This document shows positions 43,363 to 51,933 of a DNA stretch of 64,000 nt, piece after piece (the first letter of the stretch is position 1; each line of letters starts with the position of its first letter). The stretch spans positions 4,464,001 to 4,528,000 of the forward strand of contig NZ_LR590484.1 of assembly GCF_901482695.1 (NCBI RefSeq), given 5' to 3'. The translations under genes and the position numbers were made by a program. Source of the stretch: Sphingobacterium thalpophilum (lineage in GTDB: Bacteria; Bacteroidota; Bacteroidia; Sphingobacteriales; Sphingobacteriaceae). Under the pieces are notes generated by a model. The model did not search any database. It was not told where the DNA came from and saw only the letters and a list, made by a program, of their open reading frames with translations.

Positions 43363-43374
43363 GATTGGATTGAG

Positions 43375-44319
43375 TTAAACTTTTCTTTTTTTTCGGGTCA
43401 TCTCCGCAAATACGGTTTCCAGAGAGCTTTTTTCGGAATAAATCTCGATCAGGTTCCATTTTTCCTGAACGCTTCTTTCGACCAGGGCTTCGACAAGCTC
43501 TTGCGTATTGCTGGAGCGGATCCGAAATTTGATATTGCCGAGGGGCTCCATATCCACAAAGCCCGGAAGCTGTAGAAAAGCTTCTGCAGGAGGTGGCGAT
43601 ATCAGGCTGACAACGACGCTGTTGGGTGCTACCTGGTTGTCAAATTCTTCAAGCGATCCTGAGAAGATCATACGGCCTTCATGAATCATCCAGATATGGT
43701 CACACAGTGCCTGGACTTCCTGGAGAATATGGGTCGACAGGACTACGGTACGTTCGGCTGCAATCTCGCGGATCAGGTGACGGATGTCAAGGATCTGATT
43801 GGGATCAAGGCCATTGGTCGGCTCATCCAGTACCACAAAATCGGGTTCATGGATGATGGCCTGCGCTATGCCAACGCGTTGCTGGTATCCGCCCGACAGA
43901 TTTTTGAGCAAGCGATGGCGAAAATGTGCGATGCTGCACTTGGATAGCACTCGTTCGATGGCAGCCGGAATTTGGTTCGGCTCCATGAGCCGTAGATTGG
44001 CTGTATGAATGAGGTATTCCTCTACCGTAAGTTCGGGGAGCAAGGGTGGCTGCTGCGGCAGGAAGCCGATGTGCTTTTTGGCTTCCACGGGGTTCTGGGC
44101 CATGCTGATCCCCCGGATATAAACTTCCCCGTGCGATTGATTAACCACCCCGCACATGATATTCATGGTGGTGGATTTTCCGGCTCCGTTGGCGCCCAAA
44201 AGACCATAAATGCCGTTTTTGCGTACTTCAAAATTGATGTCTCTGATGGCCCACTGGACGTTGTAACGGTGGGAAAGGTCTACCACCTGAACAATAGGAC
44301 TTTCGCTTGCTGTGATCAT
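43375..44319 (-). CDS. ABC transporter ATP-binding protein (GldA-like)
   Basis: The 314-residue ATPase has Walker A LGANGAGKST (Lys48), Q-loop FLPQQPPLLPELTVE, signature LSGGYQQRVG (141-150), Walker B FVVLDEPTNGLD (Asp165, Glu166) and H-switch LSTHILQEV. A C-terminal extension of about 90 residues is typical of GldA/CcmA-type exporters. It is the first gene of the operon that continues with the fused permease (12-base gap), two MutS-like ATPases and an M16 peptidase. No gliding or T9SS core gene is in the window, so I do not assume a motility role. Confidence 0.92.
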   Translation of the reverse strand: MITASESPIVQVVDLSHRYNVQWAIRDINFEVRKNGIYGLLGANGAGKSTTMNIMCGVVNQSHGEVYIRGISMAQNPVEAKKHIGFLPQQPPLLPELTVEEYLIHTANLRLMEPNQIPAAIERVLSKCSIAHFRHRLLKNLSGGYQQRVGIAQAIIHEPDFVVLDEPTNGLDPNQILDIRHLIREIAAERTVVLSTHILQEVQALCDHIWMIHEGRMIFSGSLEEFDNQVAPNSVVVSLISPPPAEAFLQLPGFVDMEPLGNIKFRIRSSNTQELVEALVERSVQEKWNLIEIYSEKSSLETVFAEMTRKKRKV

Positions 44320-44350
44320 TTTTATCTTTGATTTGGTGTGAGTGATCCCG

Positions 44351-44384
44351 GGCAGGGTGTCCGCTGCTGTCCGGACACCCTGCC
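44351..44384. other. 13-bp hairpin between SusD and the ABC operon
   Basis: GGCAGGGTGTCCG (44351-44363) and CGGACACCCTGCC (44372-44384) pair perfectly around an 8-base loop. It follows the SusD gene on the minus strand and precedes the GldA-like gene. No T-run follows in either direction, so it may be a Rho-type or processing hairpin rather than an intrinsic terminator. Confidence 0.5.
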
Positions 44385-44447
44385 TGCTGTCAGTCGAAGT
44401 ACGTGATACTTACGGTGACAGTGGGTATGATATGTATAATGTCTTTG

Positions 44448-45836
44448 TTACCTCGGATTCTGAATAATTTCGGGATTGAGAACAATGTACTTGGATGCGA
44501 TGGGCAACACATAGCGGTTGCTGTTGGGCTCCAAGGTGAATGACTCACCTTTATATACGCGGGTCTGCGTGCTGATAAAGCCGGGTTCGGCAGCCAAGCG
44601 CTTCTGGTCAAACCAGCGGAGACCTTTGCCCATCAGTTCTTTTCGCCGTTCGTTGATAACCCATTTGAGCACCGACTGCTGGTCACTGATCTGAAGTGGC
44701 TGGTATGCATCCGGTTCAAACCGCTTGCTGCGCAGGGTGTTCAGTATATCCAGAGCCTCCGCAAACCGCCCGGCATCGCGCGCTAAAGCTTCCGCTTTAA
44801 TCAGCATCATCTCCGGAAGGGTAGGCCCGTTGGTAATTTTGGCATTAGCCGAAATAATACGGTGTTTGTTGTAGGCTTTACCCTGGAACGGTGTCCAGGT
44901 AAACACACTGCCGTCTACCGTAAATAATGTATTTCGGAGATCGCCCGGTTCGAAGAGCGCAAGCAAGGCAGGATTTAGCGAGAGGGTGGGAAATGTATTG
45001 CGCAGACTTTTGATAAAGATCTCTTCCGTATCGTCAAGTACATTGGGGTAGGTGTTGGGCGCCGCTTTGTACTGATTGAGATCGATCAGCTTGTATTGCG
45101 GTCTGGCCAGTACCAGTTCTGCGTACTGCAGTGCTTTGCCGTAATTGCGCATCTGCAGATAGACGCGGGCAAGGATGGCCTCGGCCGCCGGGCGCGACGC
45201 CAATATGTTAAAACTGGGCTGTTCAGGAAGATCGGGAATGGCCGAACTGAGGTCTTCAATAATCTGCTTGTAAACTGTTTCCACTGATTTACGGTCCAGT
45301 TTAGCATAGAGGTCGGGGCTTGTCAATAAAGGAACCCCAAGGTCTGTAGCGGCGCTTGTCTCCTGATACTGCTTAGCATACGTGTTGACCAGGTGAAAAT
45401 AGTTGAGTGCGCGGTGCACCTTTGCCTGGGCCAGGATATTTTTCTTCTGTGCTTCGCTGCCCCCCTGGCTGTCCATGATCTCTGTGGCGATCTGATTGAA
45501 GAGGTAGATCTGTTTGTACTGATCGGCCCAGTCGGCATCTTCGTTGTTGTCACCTACCAGATCACTTTTCCAGCTATAGGCGTTGGCATCGGTTAACGAT
45601 AAGGTATTGAGGTAGGCTTCGTCAGACCCGTAAATGTCATCGCTTGCCAGCACGGGCCAGTAGTAAGATTTCTCCACTGATGTGCTATTGTTGAGCAAAC
45701 TCTGGTAGTCCTGTGTATATTTTAGCTCGCGCTTACCCACAAGGTCAATCTCCACAAACTTCCGGCAGGATACCATACCGGTGGTCATCAACGCAGCGAG
45801 GCTGAATGCAATAATTCTCTTTTTCATGTTCATCAT
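44448..45836 (-). CDS. SusD/RagB-like nutrient-binding lipoprotein (third sigma-linked set)
   Basis: The 462-residue lipoprotein has its lipobox at MVSC, Cys24 from ATG 45836; ATG 45827 (MKKRIIAFSL) is an equally good start three residues in. The mature start RKFVEIDLVGKREL and helical repeats (QAKVHRALNYFHLVNTYAKQ; RPAAEAILARVYLQMRNYGK) place it in the SusD family, with a C-terminal WVINERRKELMGKGLRWFDQ motif. It starts 5 bases after SusC and is the last gene before the hairpin at 44351. Confidence 0.94.
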   Translation of the reverse strand: MMNMKKRIIAFSLAALMTTGMVSCRKFVEIDLVGKRELKYTQDYQSLLNNSTSVEKSYYWPVLASDDIYGSDEAYLNTLSLTDANAYSWKSDLVGDNNEDADWADQYKQIYLFNQIATEIMDSQGGSEAQKKNILAQAKVHRALNYFHLVNTYAKQYQETSAATDLGVPLLTSPDLYAKLDRKSVETVYKQIIEDLSSAIPDLPEQPSFNILASRPAAEAILARVYLQMRNYGKALQYAELVLARPQYKLIDLNQYKAAPNTYPNVLDDTEEIFIKSLRNTFPTLSLNPALLALFEPGDLRNTLFTVDGSVFTWTPFQGKAYNKHRIISANAKITNGPTLPEMMLIKAEALARDAGRFAEALDILNTLRSKRFEPDAYQPLQISDQQSVLKWVINERRKELMGKGLRWFDQKRLAAEPGFISTQTRVYKGESFTLEPNSNRYVLPIASKYIVLNPEIIQNPR

Positions 45837-45841
45837 AGTAA

Positions 45842-48800
45842 TTAAAAACCCATATTAACGCGGAATACATAACTTGTGACCGGTGGCATGCTGCTGTAGC
45901 TGCCGTCAAACATATACTCTGGGTCTACATCGCGTCCGGTCTTTTTCCAGAAAAGCCCCAGGTTGGTTGCAGTGGCACCAATACTCAGCGATTTGATGGT
46001 CCTGTTGTTGCCCAGCATACTGGCCGGAAAGCTATAATTTAAGGAAAGCATCTGCAGGCGGATGTGGCTGGCGTCAATCACGTTGATATCTGCAAGTTCA
46101 AAGCGCTGTATACTATTGATATTGGTATGGATGACGCCGGGAATATCGGTATGGGCTTCGTCTCCGGGCTGTCGCCACCGGTCTACCAAGGCCTTGCTAT
46201 TGGGCAGATATCCATCAAAGCCTGCTGTATTGCTGGGGTATTGTGTGGAGTTGACCTCCCTCCAGCGGACTTTGTGTCCAAATTTCATAGTCATACGTGC
46301 TGTAAATGTGAAATTTTTGTAGGACAGGGTGTTGGTCCAGCCGCCAAAGTAGGGAGCGCTCATGCGGCCCATATAAAGCAGGTCCGCAGGGCTAAAATCG
46401 TCTGTGGACGTTTCTGAATCCAGGATATTGCCCTGTCCATCGCGGATTTGCGATCTACCTTTGTTATCAAGGCCTGCCCAGCGGTAGGCAAAGAGCTGAT
46501 CAATGGGGTAGCCCTCGATCGGTGTAGATGTCTGCTCTGGCGTCTTGAGTGTATTCGGAAAACGATCGTCGGTCACTTTATTGTCGCTGTACGAGAGATT
46601 AAGTGCACTATTCCACTGCCAGCCGGCCTTCTGCACGATCTGCCCCTGGATATTGATATCTATACCATGGCTTTTCATATTGGAGGTGTTGAAGGACAGG
46701 CTGGACCAGCCGTAGGTAGAGTTGTAGGGCACTGAAGCAACGATTCCGTAAGACCTTTTGCTGTAGTAATCGAGGTTAATGGTGAGCCTGTTGTTTATGG
46801 CGGTGAGATCAAGCCCTGTGTTGAATGTCCGTGTGGTTTCCCAGCCCAGCATCTGATTGGCCGGAATCACAATAGAGCCGGTGGGAAGCTGGGTGAAGAA
46901 ATCGGTTATTGAAGCCGAATACAGGGTGAATGAAGTGCCGTCTTTTGGGACTGAGCCGCCGGTACCGATACTACCGCGCCAGCTCAGCATATTGATCCAG
47001 GGGATGGTTTTCATGAAGTTCTCTTTGTGCAGATCCCAGCGTAGCCCCGCAGACCAGAAAGGCTTTGCACGTTTGGACCGGTCTACGCCGATGATGGTAG
47101 CATCGTCAAAGCGTATGCTGCTGCTTAGAAAGTACTTCGAAAGGAGGGTGTATCCCGCATTGGCGTAATAGCTCAGATAGCGGATGCGGTCAATATTGAT
47201 CGGTGCATCTTGTATATTCAGCGTTTTGCTGCCTCCATATATATCTTTATAGGGAACTGTTGGATTGATAACCGTGGACTGGTAGGTATCTTTGTCGAAT
47301 CCATACCGTGTCTGCAGATAACCCATTGCCTGACTCTGACGGATTTCACTACCGGCAAATACGTCAACTTGATGAATATCGTGGAATGTTTTGGAGCCAT
47401 CGAGCTGAAAACGTAGCGAATAGTCGTCCATTTTGTTGTTTGAGGTGACATATTTACCGCCTAGTGGAACTCCATATATCAGCTTTCCGTCGCTATTTAT
47501 TGTGGTGCCGGTATTGATGAGGTCGCGCATCTCATAACTGTTTTTGTCGCGCAGGCTCTGCATATTGCGTAGCCCTTTCTGATAAGAACCCGATAATGTT
47601 GCGTTCAGCCAGCTATAGGCACGATAGGACAACTGCCCTGTGAAGCGGGTCAGGTTGTTGTCGTAATGATCATTGCTCTGCGTGAGTTCGTCGATGTGAT
47701 TATATGACCAGGGCAGATAACCCTGGCTTTCGAAGCGCTCTTGCGCAACGGCTGGTGTGAAAGCATAATAGCGGCTGATGCGCTGCCCATTCTGATCCAG
47801 CAGCAGATTGTAGGGCGTGAGGCCATAAGTCCCGGGACTGATGGCGCGGATCGCAGCACCGTTTACATTGCTTTTCTGAATGGTATGATTGATGCCCAGA
47901 GCTACTTTAAGTCTTTGGTTAAAATAACTGTTTTCGACATTGAATGTCAACGACATATTATTGGTATTGTTTTCACGGTATATGGGCCTGTCTTTAGAAT
48001 ATACCGCAGAGGCATAATAACGGGCGCCCTGTACGGCTCCATTAAAAGACAGGTTGTACTGTTGATTCTGAGCCGCCTGCAGCAGTTCATTTCGGATTTG
48101 CTGTCGGTTGTCGGTCTGTGCCAGCTGGCTGAGTATGGTGTTTTGCTCAGCGAGGCTGATCTCTCCCCGTTTGGCACGGAACATGGTCATGATGGCGTCG
48201 GATCTGTTGGGGGCCCGCCAGCCTGAAGTCGGATCGTAGTAGAAGTTGTTGTCAAACATTTCTTTTTCGAAATCGATATATTCAGCGGCGTTCATAGTGC
48301 GCAGATCGTGCAGGCTGGGCGGGGCGGAGGTCCCGAAAATCGAAGAGAAATGGATACTGTTTTTGCCCATTTTACCAGCTTTCGTTTCGATTACAATAAC
48401 CCCATTGGCTGCCCTGGATCCCCAGATCGAAGCCGCTGCTGCATCCTTCAGGACAGTGATGCTGGCGATGTCATCGGGATTGAAATTGTTGAGTATGCCC
48501 GCGCTGCTGCCCGTGGCCGAAAGGCGATTGCCAGAGCCCGTTGGATTGGCAGTCAGCTGTTGTTCCATGGCCGGAAAGCCGTCGATGACAATCAGCGGCG
48601 TACTTGTCGAACCTGAAAACGTATTGGGTGAACGCACCAGGATATTATGGGTTTTGGTGTCAAACTGAACGCCCGGTATCTGCCCCTCGAGCCGCTCCAT
48701 TAAGCTCAACGCGGGACTTTGCTGAATTTTCTTTTCATCGATGACCACAAGCGAGCCTGTGGTTTTGCCCGGATCAAGTTTCTGGTAACCGGTGTTGGCC

Positions 48801-49375
48801 ATGACGGATACCTCATCTAAAGCCGCGATCTGCGGTTTGAGGACAAATAAGGGGCCTAGGTTGCTGGCTGCGGTGCCGCTGAGGTCGATCTGACGCAGTT
48901 CGTATCCCAGATAGCTGATTTCAAGAACAGCATTGCTGGGCACATTGGCCAGGACGAATACTCCTTTGCTGTTGGTCAGTGTCTGATTATGGGTGCCTTT
49001 TATACGGACAGTAGCACCCGCAAGTGGCTTCTGTTGCGTATCCGTCACGATACCATTGATTGTCCGTTGTTGTTGGCTGTCCGTCACGATGATCGTGTTG
49101 TTGCGGACGATAAAGCCTAACGGCTGTCCCTGAAAACAGAGTCCGAGCACTTCCGAAAGCTCCAGATCGTTTAAGCTAATGGTTAAAGGTGAGAACGATC
49201 TGTTGTGTTCGGGACGGATCACGTAATCGTATCCGGTCTGCGACCGCACTTGTTGAAGAATTTCTTCTAAGCTGGCTCGCTTGACATTTAGGTTAATTTT
49301 GTTTTGGCCGTGCAGGGCTGTGGCGGTTTGTAAAAACAAAACCAAAAACAAAATGCAGAATAATTGAAATCGCAT
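45842..49375 (-). CDS. SusC/RagA-type TonB-dependent receptor with STN domain
   Basis: I chose ATG 49375, which gives 1177 residues and a normal signal peptide (RFQLFCILFLVLFLQTATAL); the longest frame adds 47 residues (start 49516) that do not fit. An STN domain spans about 25-98, then comes a carboxypeptidase-like domain (about 106-180: INGIVTDTQQKPLAGATVRI), LDEVSVMANTGYQKL with TTGS, a plug domain (SLMERLEGQIPGVQF; DAAAASIWGSRAANGVIVIE) and the barrel. The DEVSVMANTGYQ box differs from the DEVVVVGYGT form seen in the other three receptors. The FecR/sigma pair is upstream but separated by a strong terminator-like palindrome. Confidence 0.94.
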   Translation of the reverse strand: MRFQLFCILFLVLFLQTATALHGQNKINLNVKRASLEEILQQVRSQTGYDYVIRPEHNRSFSPLTISLNDLELSEVLGLCFQGQPLGFIVRNNTIIVTDSQQQRTINGIVTDTQQKPLAGATVRIKGTHNQTLTNSKGVFVLANVPSNAVLEISYLGYELRQIDLSGTAASNLGPLFVLKPQIAALDEVSVMANTGYQKLDPGKTTGSLVVIDEKKIQQSPALSLMERLEGQIPGVQFDTKTHNILVRSPNTFSGSTSTPLIVIDGFPAMEQQLTANPTGSGNRLSATGSSAGILNNFNPDDIASITVLKDAAAASIWGSRAANGVIVIETKAGKMGKNSIHFSSIFGTSAPPSLHDLRTMNAAEYIDFEKEMFDNNFYYDPTSGWRAPNRSDAIMTMFRAKRGEISLAEQNTILSQLAQTDNRQQIRNELLQAAQNQQYNLSFNGAVQGARYYASAVYSKDRPIYRENNTNNMSLTFNVENSYFNQRLKVALGINHTIQKSNVNGAAIRAISPGTYGLTPYNLLLDQNGQRISRYYAFTPAVAQERFESQGYLPWSYNHIDELTQSNDHYDNNLTRFTGQLSYRAYSWLNATLSGSYQKGLRNMQSLRDKNSYEMRDLINTGTTINSDGKLIYGVPLGGKYVTSNNKMDDYSLRFQLDGSKTFHDIHQVDVFAGSEIRQSQAMGYLQTRYGFDKDTYQSTVINPTVPYKDIYGGSKTLNIQDAPINIDRIRYLSYYANAGYTLLSKYFLSSSIRFDDATIIGVDRSKRAKPFWSAGLRWDLHKENFMKTIPWINMLSWRGSIGTGGSVPKDGTSFTLYSASITDFFTQLPTGSIVIPANQMLGWETTRTFNTGLDLTAINNRLTINLDYYSKRSYGIVASVPYNSTYGWSSLSFNTSNMKSHGIDINIQGQIVQKAGWQWNSALNLSYSDNKVTDDRFPNTLKTPEQTSTPIEGYPIDQLFAYRWAGLDNKGRSQIRDGQGNILDSETSTDDFSPADLLYMGRMSAPYFGGWTNTLSYKNFTFTARMTMKFGHKVRWREVNSTQYPSNTAGFDGYLPNSKALVDRWRQPGDEAHTDIPGVIHTNINSIQRFELADINVIDASHIRLQMLSLNYSFPASMLGNNRTIKSLSIGATATNLGLFWKKTGRDVDPEYMFDGSYSSMPPVTSYVFRVNMGF

Positions 49376-49558
49376 AAGCAATTTGATTATAAAATTGGAA
49401 AAGACAGGCGGTCTGTGGATCGGTTGATTTACCTTATACTTTTCGTTAGCAAAAAAATATTGATACATTTGTTTGTTGATTTTTGGACATACATGTCCCT
49501 CTTGACAAGGAGACATGTCATGCAGTTCATAATTTTCGTAATAAATGCTAGGCGTGAA

Positions 49559-49607
49559 TTCAAAAAATCAATTCTAGGGGCGGTGCAACGCCTCTAGATT
49601 TTTTGAA
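49559..49607 (-). terminator. Long palindromic terminator between FecR and SusC
   Basis: Outer arms TTCAAAAAATC (49559-49569) and GATTTTTTGAA (49597-49607) enclose a stem of CTAGGGGCG (49574-49582) and CGCCTCTAG (49589-49597) with one mismatch. On the minus strand the G+C stem is followed by a T-run. The structure reads as a bidirectional intrinsic terminator, ending the sigma-FecR message before SusC. Confidence 0.75.
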
Positions 49608-49626
49608 ACCACAGGTGTTTGGTTTG

Positions 49627-50850
49627 TTAGGGTATGACCATCAGCCTCCTTTCTTTTTCGTTGTTGCGGATATCAAATTTGATTCCTGTAGTGGTTTCCA
49701 GTATTTCCAGTACTTGTTGTAAAGTCTTCTTTCGGGATATGGTACTGATATAACGCTGCTGTCCGACGGGGCCGAGGTATTCTACTTCAATATTGTACCA
49801 ACGGGATATCTGGTCCATGATCTCTTGGACGGAGGCAGAATCAAAGTAAAAATCGCCGTTTTTCCAGGAGAGATCTTTGGAAAGATCGACTTCCAGAAGT
49901 TCGAATTCTTTGCCGGTCTGTACAATTTTCTGGCCGGGCTTGAGAATTATCGGTGCCGGATTGGCCGGATTGTTCAACGCGATAGAGCCTTCCTCCAGGG
50001 TAAAGCTATTCTGTTTGTCTTCCTTATAGGCCTTAACGTTGAATTTGGTGCCCAGAACCTGCACTGCATTTTGGCCTGCATGGACGATAAATTCCTGTTT
50101 GATCATCCGGCCACCAGAGCTGATCTGACGCTTGCTGACCTCGAAATAGCCTTCACCTTCCAGCGTCACTTCGCGTGTGCTGCCCGTAAACTGTATCGGA
50201 AAGATCAGCTTGCTGTCTGCATTAAGCGTTACCCGTGTACCATCTGCCAGCACGATCTTGTAAGTATATCCTTTGGGAACGATGAGCGTGTTGCTCAACA
50301 TCGCCCGGGAGGCATTCTTTGACCCGTCTGTCTGGTAAACGAGCTGGTCGGTGTCACTCCAGTCGATGAGGATATCGTGATCCTTGCGACTGGAAGACCC
50401 ATTACTGCGATTTAGTGCAATCTGTTCCCCATTTGACAACTGTAAGACTGCACCGCTGCTCGCTGGGTGTATGGCTGCTGTATGCTCGCGGGCGGTTGAT
50501 GATTGTTTGTCAGCTGTGGTTTGGATCGAACTGTCCTGATATTTAGATGTGGGCTTTTGCTCAACAGACAGGTAGTATGAAGCGAATCCGATAATGGCTA
50601 TGGAGGCTGCCGCGGCAATCCATTTTCGCCATGCAGTATGGGATTGTTTCGGAGAACGTATGTGAGTATGGATGCGGGTCCAGCTGTCTGCAATATCTGC
50701 CTGCAGCTCCGGCGTACTCAGATCGAAGTCTGGAAGCTGTTCAGCATGAGCGATGTACCAGTCTTCGATAAAAGCTGCCTCACTATCGGTACATTGGCCC
50801 TTGGTGTATCTTTTCAGTAGGTCGTTATCTATGTTTAACGGTTCTCTCAC
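49627..50850 (-). CDS. FecR-family anti-sigma factor
   Basis: The 407-residue protein has a cytoplasmic N-terminal region, a membrane helix near 76-93 (IAAAASIAIIGFASYYLSV), a Ser/Thr-rich linker, a FecR domain (about 195-305: LADGTRVTLNADSKLIFPIQ; LEGEGYFEVSK) and a DUF4974 domain at the end (FYFDSASVQEIMDQISRWYN). It is the longest of the three FecR proteins because of the linker. It follows the sigma gene by 87 bases, and its message appears to end at the palindrome at 49559-49607. The STN-bearing SusC beyond it is the likely signal partner. Confidence 0.94.
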   Translation of the reverse strand: MREPLNIDNDLLKRYTKGQCTDSEAAFIEDWYIAHAEQLPDFDLSTPELQADIADSWTRIHTHIRSPKQSHTAWRKWIAAAASIAIIGFASYYLSVEQKPTSKYQDSSIQTTADKQSSTAREHTAAIHPASSGAVLQLSNGEQIALNRSNGSSSRKDHDILIDWSDTDQLVYQTDGSKNASRAMLSNTLIVPKGYTYKIVLADGTRVTLNADSKLIFPIQFTGSTREVTLEGEGYFEVSKRQISSGGRMIKQEFIVHAGQNAVQVLGTKFNVKAYKEDKQNSFTLEEGSIALNNPANPAPIILKPGQKIVQTGKEFELLEVDLSKDLSWKNGDFYFDSASVQEIMDQISRWYNIEVEYLGPVGQQRYISTISRKKTLQQVLEILETTTGIKFDIRNNEKERRLMVIP

Positions 50851-50937
50851 GTTTTTTGCGTTGTTGTTTTGCTGTATAACAGTTAAGTGCGGCGCAGGTC
50901 CCGGATGAAAGTGAAATTTTTTTAAAAAATCTGACCG

Positions 50938-51528
50938 TTAGGGCCTGTCTGGAAAAAATGCAAGAATAAATAAGAGCAGAGGCAGCTTGTTGCGCAATAA
51001 TTTTAGCGCGTTTGAAATCTGATTTTTTACGGTTTTTTCACTGATGCCAAGTTTTTCGGCAATCTCCCTGTGGCTCAAATAATGGGTACGGCTCAACTGA
51101 AATATTTCACGCATCTTTTCAGGAAGATTCTCAATTTCTCTTTCAATGATCGCCTGCAGCTGTTTTTCGCGGATTGCATGGTCTGTGTCCGAAACATAGC
51201 TGACGGCGAAGGATGACATGCTATCCAGGTATCTGTCCACTACTTTGCTATGAGAAATATGATTAATTAATTCATTTTTCACGACCTGATACAGATAGGA
51301 AGATAGCTTGATATCCGCTGGCAGCTTGCCGCGGATATCCCAGATTTTAACGAAGACTTTTTGCAGGATGTCTTTTGTTTCCTCACGGTCGCGGATAAAT
51401 CTATTGGCATGAATGTACAAAGGAACACTGTAACGCTTGTAAATGACAGAGAAAGCTCTCTCGTCATCCCGGCGAATCAGATCGACCAGAATCCCGTCGG
51501 ATAGTGTGGCGTATTCGCTGTCCTGCAT
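50938..51528 (-). CDS. ECF-type RNA polymerase sigma factor
   Basis: The 196-residue sigma factor has region 2 (RAFSVIYKRYSVPLYIHANR; EETKDILQKVFVKIWDIRGK) and region 4 (LPEKMREIFQLSRTHYLSHR; IAEKLGISEKTVKNQISNAL). It is upstream of FecR, SusC and SusD, and divergent from a GH2 glycosidase, the usual layout of a sigma/anti-sigma controlled polysaccharide locus. A candidate promoter lies at 51607-51639. Confidence 0.95.
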   Translation of the reverse strand: MQDSEYATLSDGILVDLIRRDDERAFSVIYKRYSVPLYIHANRFIRDREETKDILQKVFVKIWDIRGKLPADIKLSSYLYQVVKNELINHISHSKVVDRYLDSMSSFAVSYVSDTDHAIREKQLQAIIEREIENLPEKMREIFQLSRTHYLSHREIAEKLGISEKTVKNQISNALKLLRNKLPLLLFILAFFPDRP

Positions 51529-51606
51529 ACTTATTTAGGTGTGTTTTTCAAAGGCGAACTATGTGAAATCAGGCATTTTTTTACCAAAGTTCATCATTTA
51601 ATCACA

Positions 51607-51639
51607 CAAATATAACTTTTTCGTAAAATAACTGTCCAA
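51607..51639 (-). promoter_or_regulatory. Candidate promoter of the third sigma/FecR set
   Basis: On the minus strand TTG (51637-51639) is followed by 22 bases and TATATTTG (51607-51614), close to the Bacteroidota consensus with a slightly long spacer. The ATG is about 80 bases downstream. Confidence 0.5.
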
Positions 51640-51651
51640 TTTTTACGAAAA
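51618..51651. repeat. 11-bp inverted repeat overlapping the promoter
   Basis: TTTTCGTAAAA (51618-51628) and TTTTACGAAAA (51641-51651) are perfect reverse complements 12 bases apart. They flank and overlap the -33 element of the leftward promoter, so a dimeric regulator could bind here and affect the sigma operon or the divergent GH2 gene. Confidence 0.5.
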
Positions 51652-51826
51652 TTCCACTACCGGTAGGACGGGAAGATCATGTGGGATACAGTTTTCATAA
51701 GCTTAATGTGGCTAAGGCTGCCTGTTTGGGTATCGCGGCTGAATTTGTAATATTATTGTTCATTTATGCCCTGTAAAAGTTTTAAATGACATCTTTGTAC
51801 TAGTAAACCCGATACCATGAGCATGA

Positions 51827-51859
51827 TTGACGCGAAGTAGTGACGAGAAGATACTTTTG
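51827..51859 (+). promoter_or_regulatory. Candidate promoter of the GH2 gene
   Basis: TTG (51827-51829), a 22-base spacer and TACTTTTG (51852-51859) fit the Bacteroidota pattern. The ATG at 51934 lies 74 bases downstream. Confidence 0.5.
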
Positions 51860-51933
51860 GTCAATTTAATAAATCAATTTAGCACGCTTATGAGCGGTAC
51901 AAACAAGCGTATAAACAAACCAAACCTGATAGA

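Noticed and set aside
43375..44319. Gliding-motility assignment for the GldA-like gene
   Set aside because: GldA-like exporters occur widely outside gliding bacteria, and no other gliding or type 9 secretion gene is in the window.
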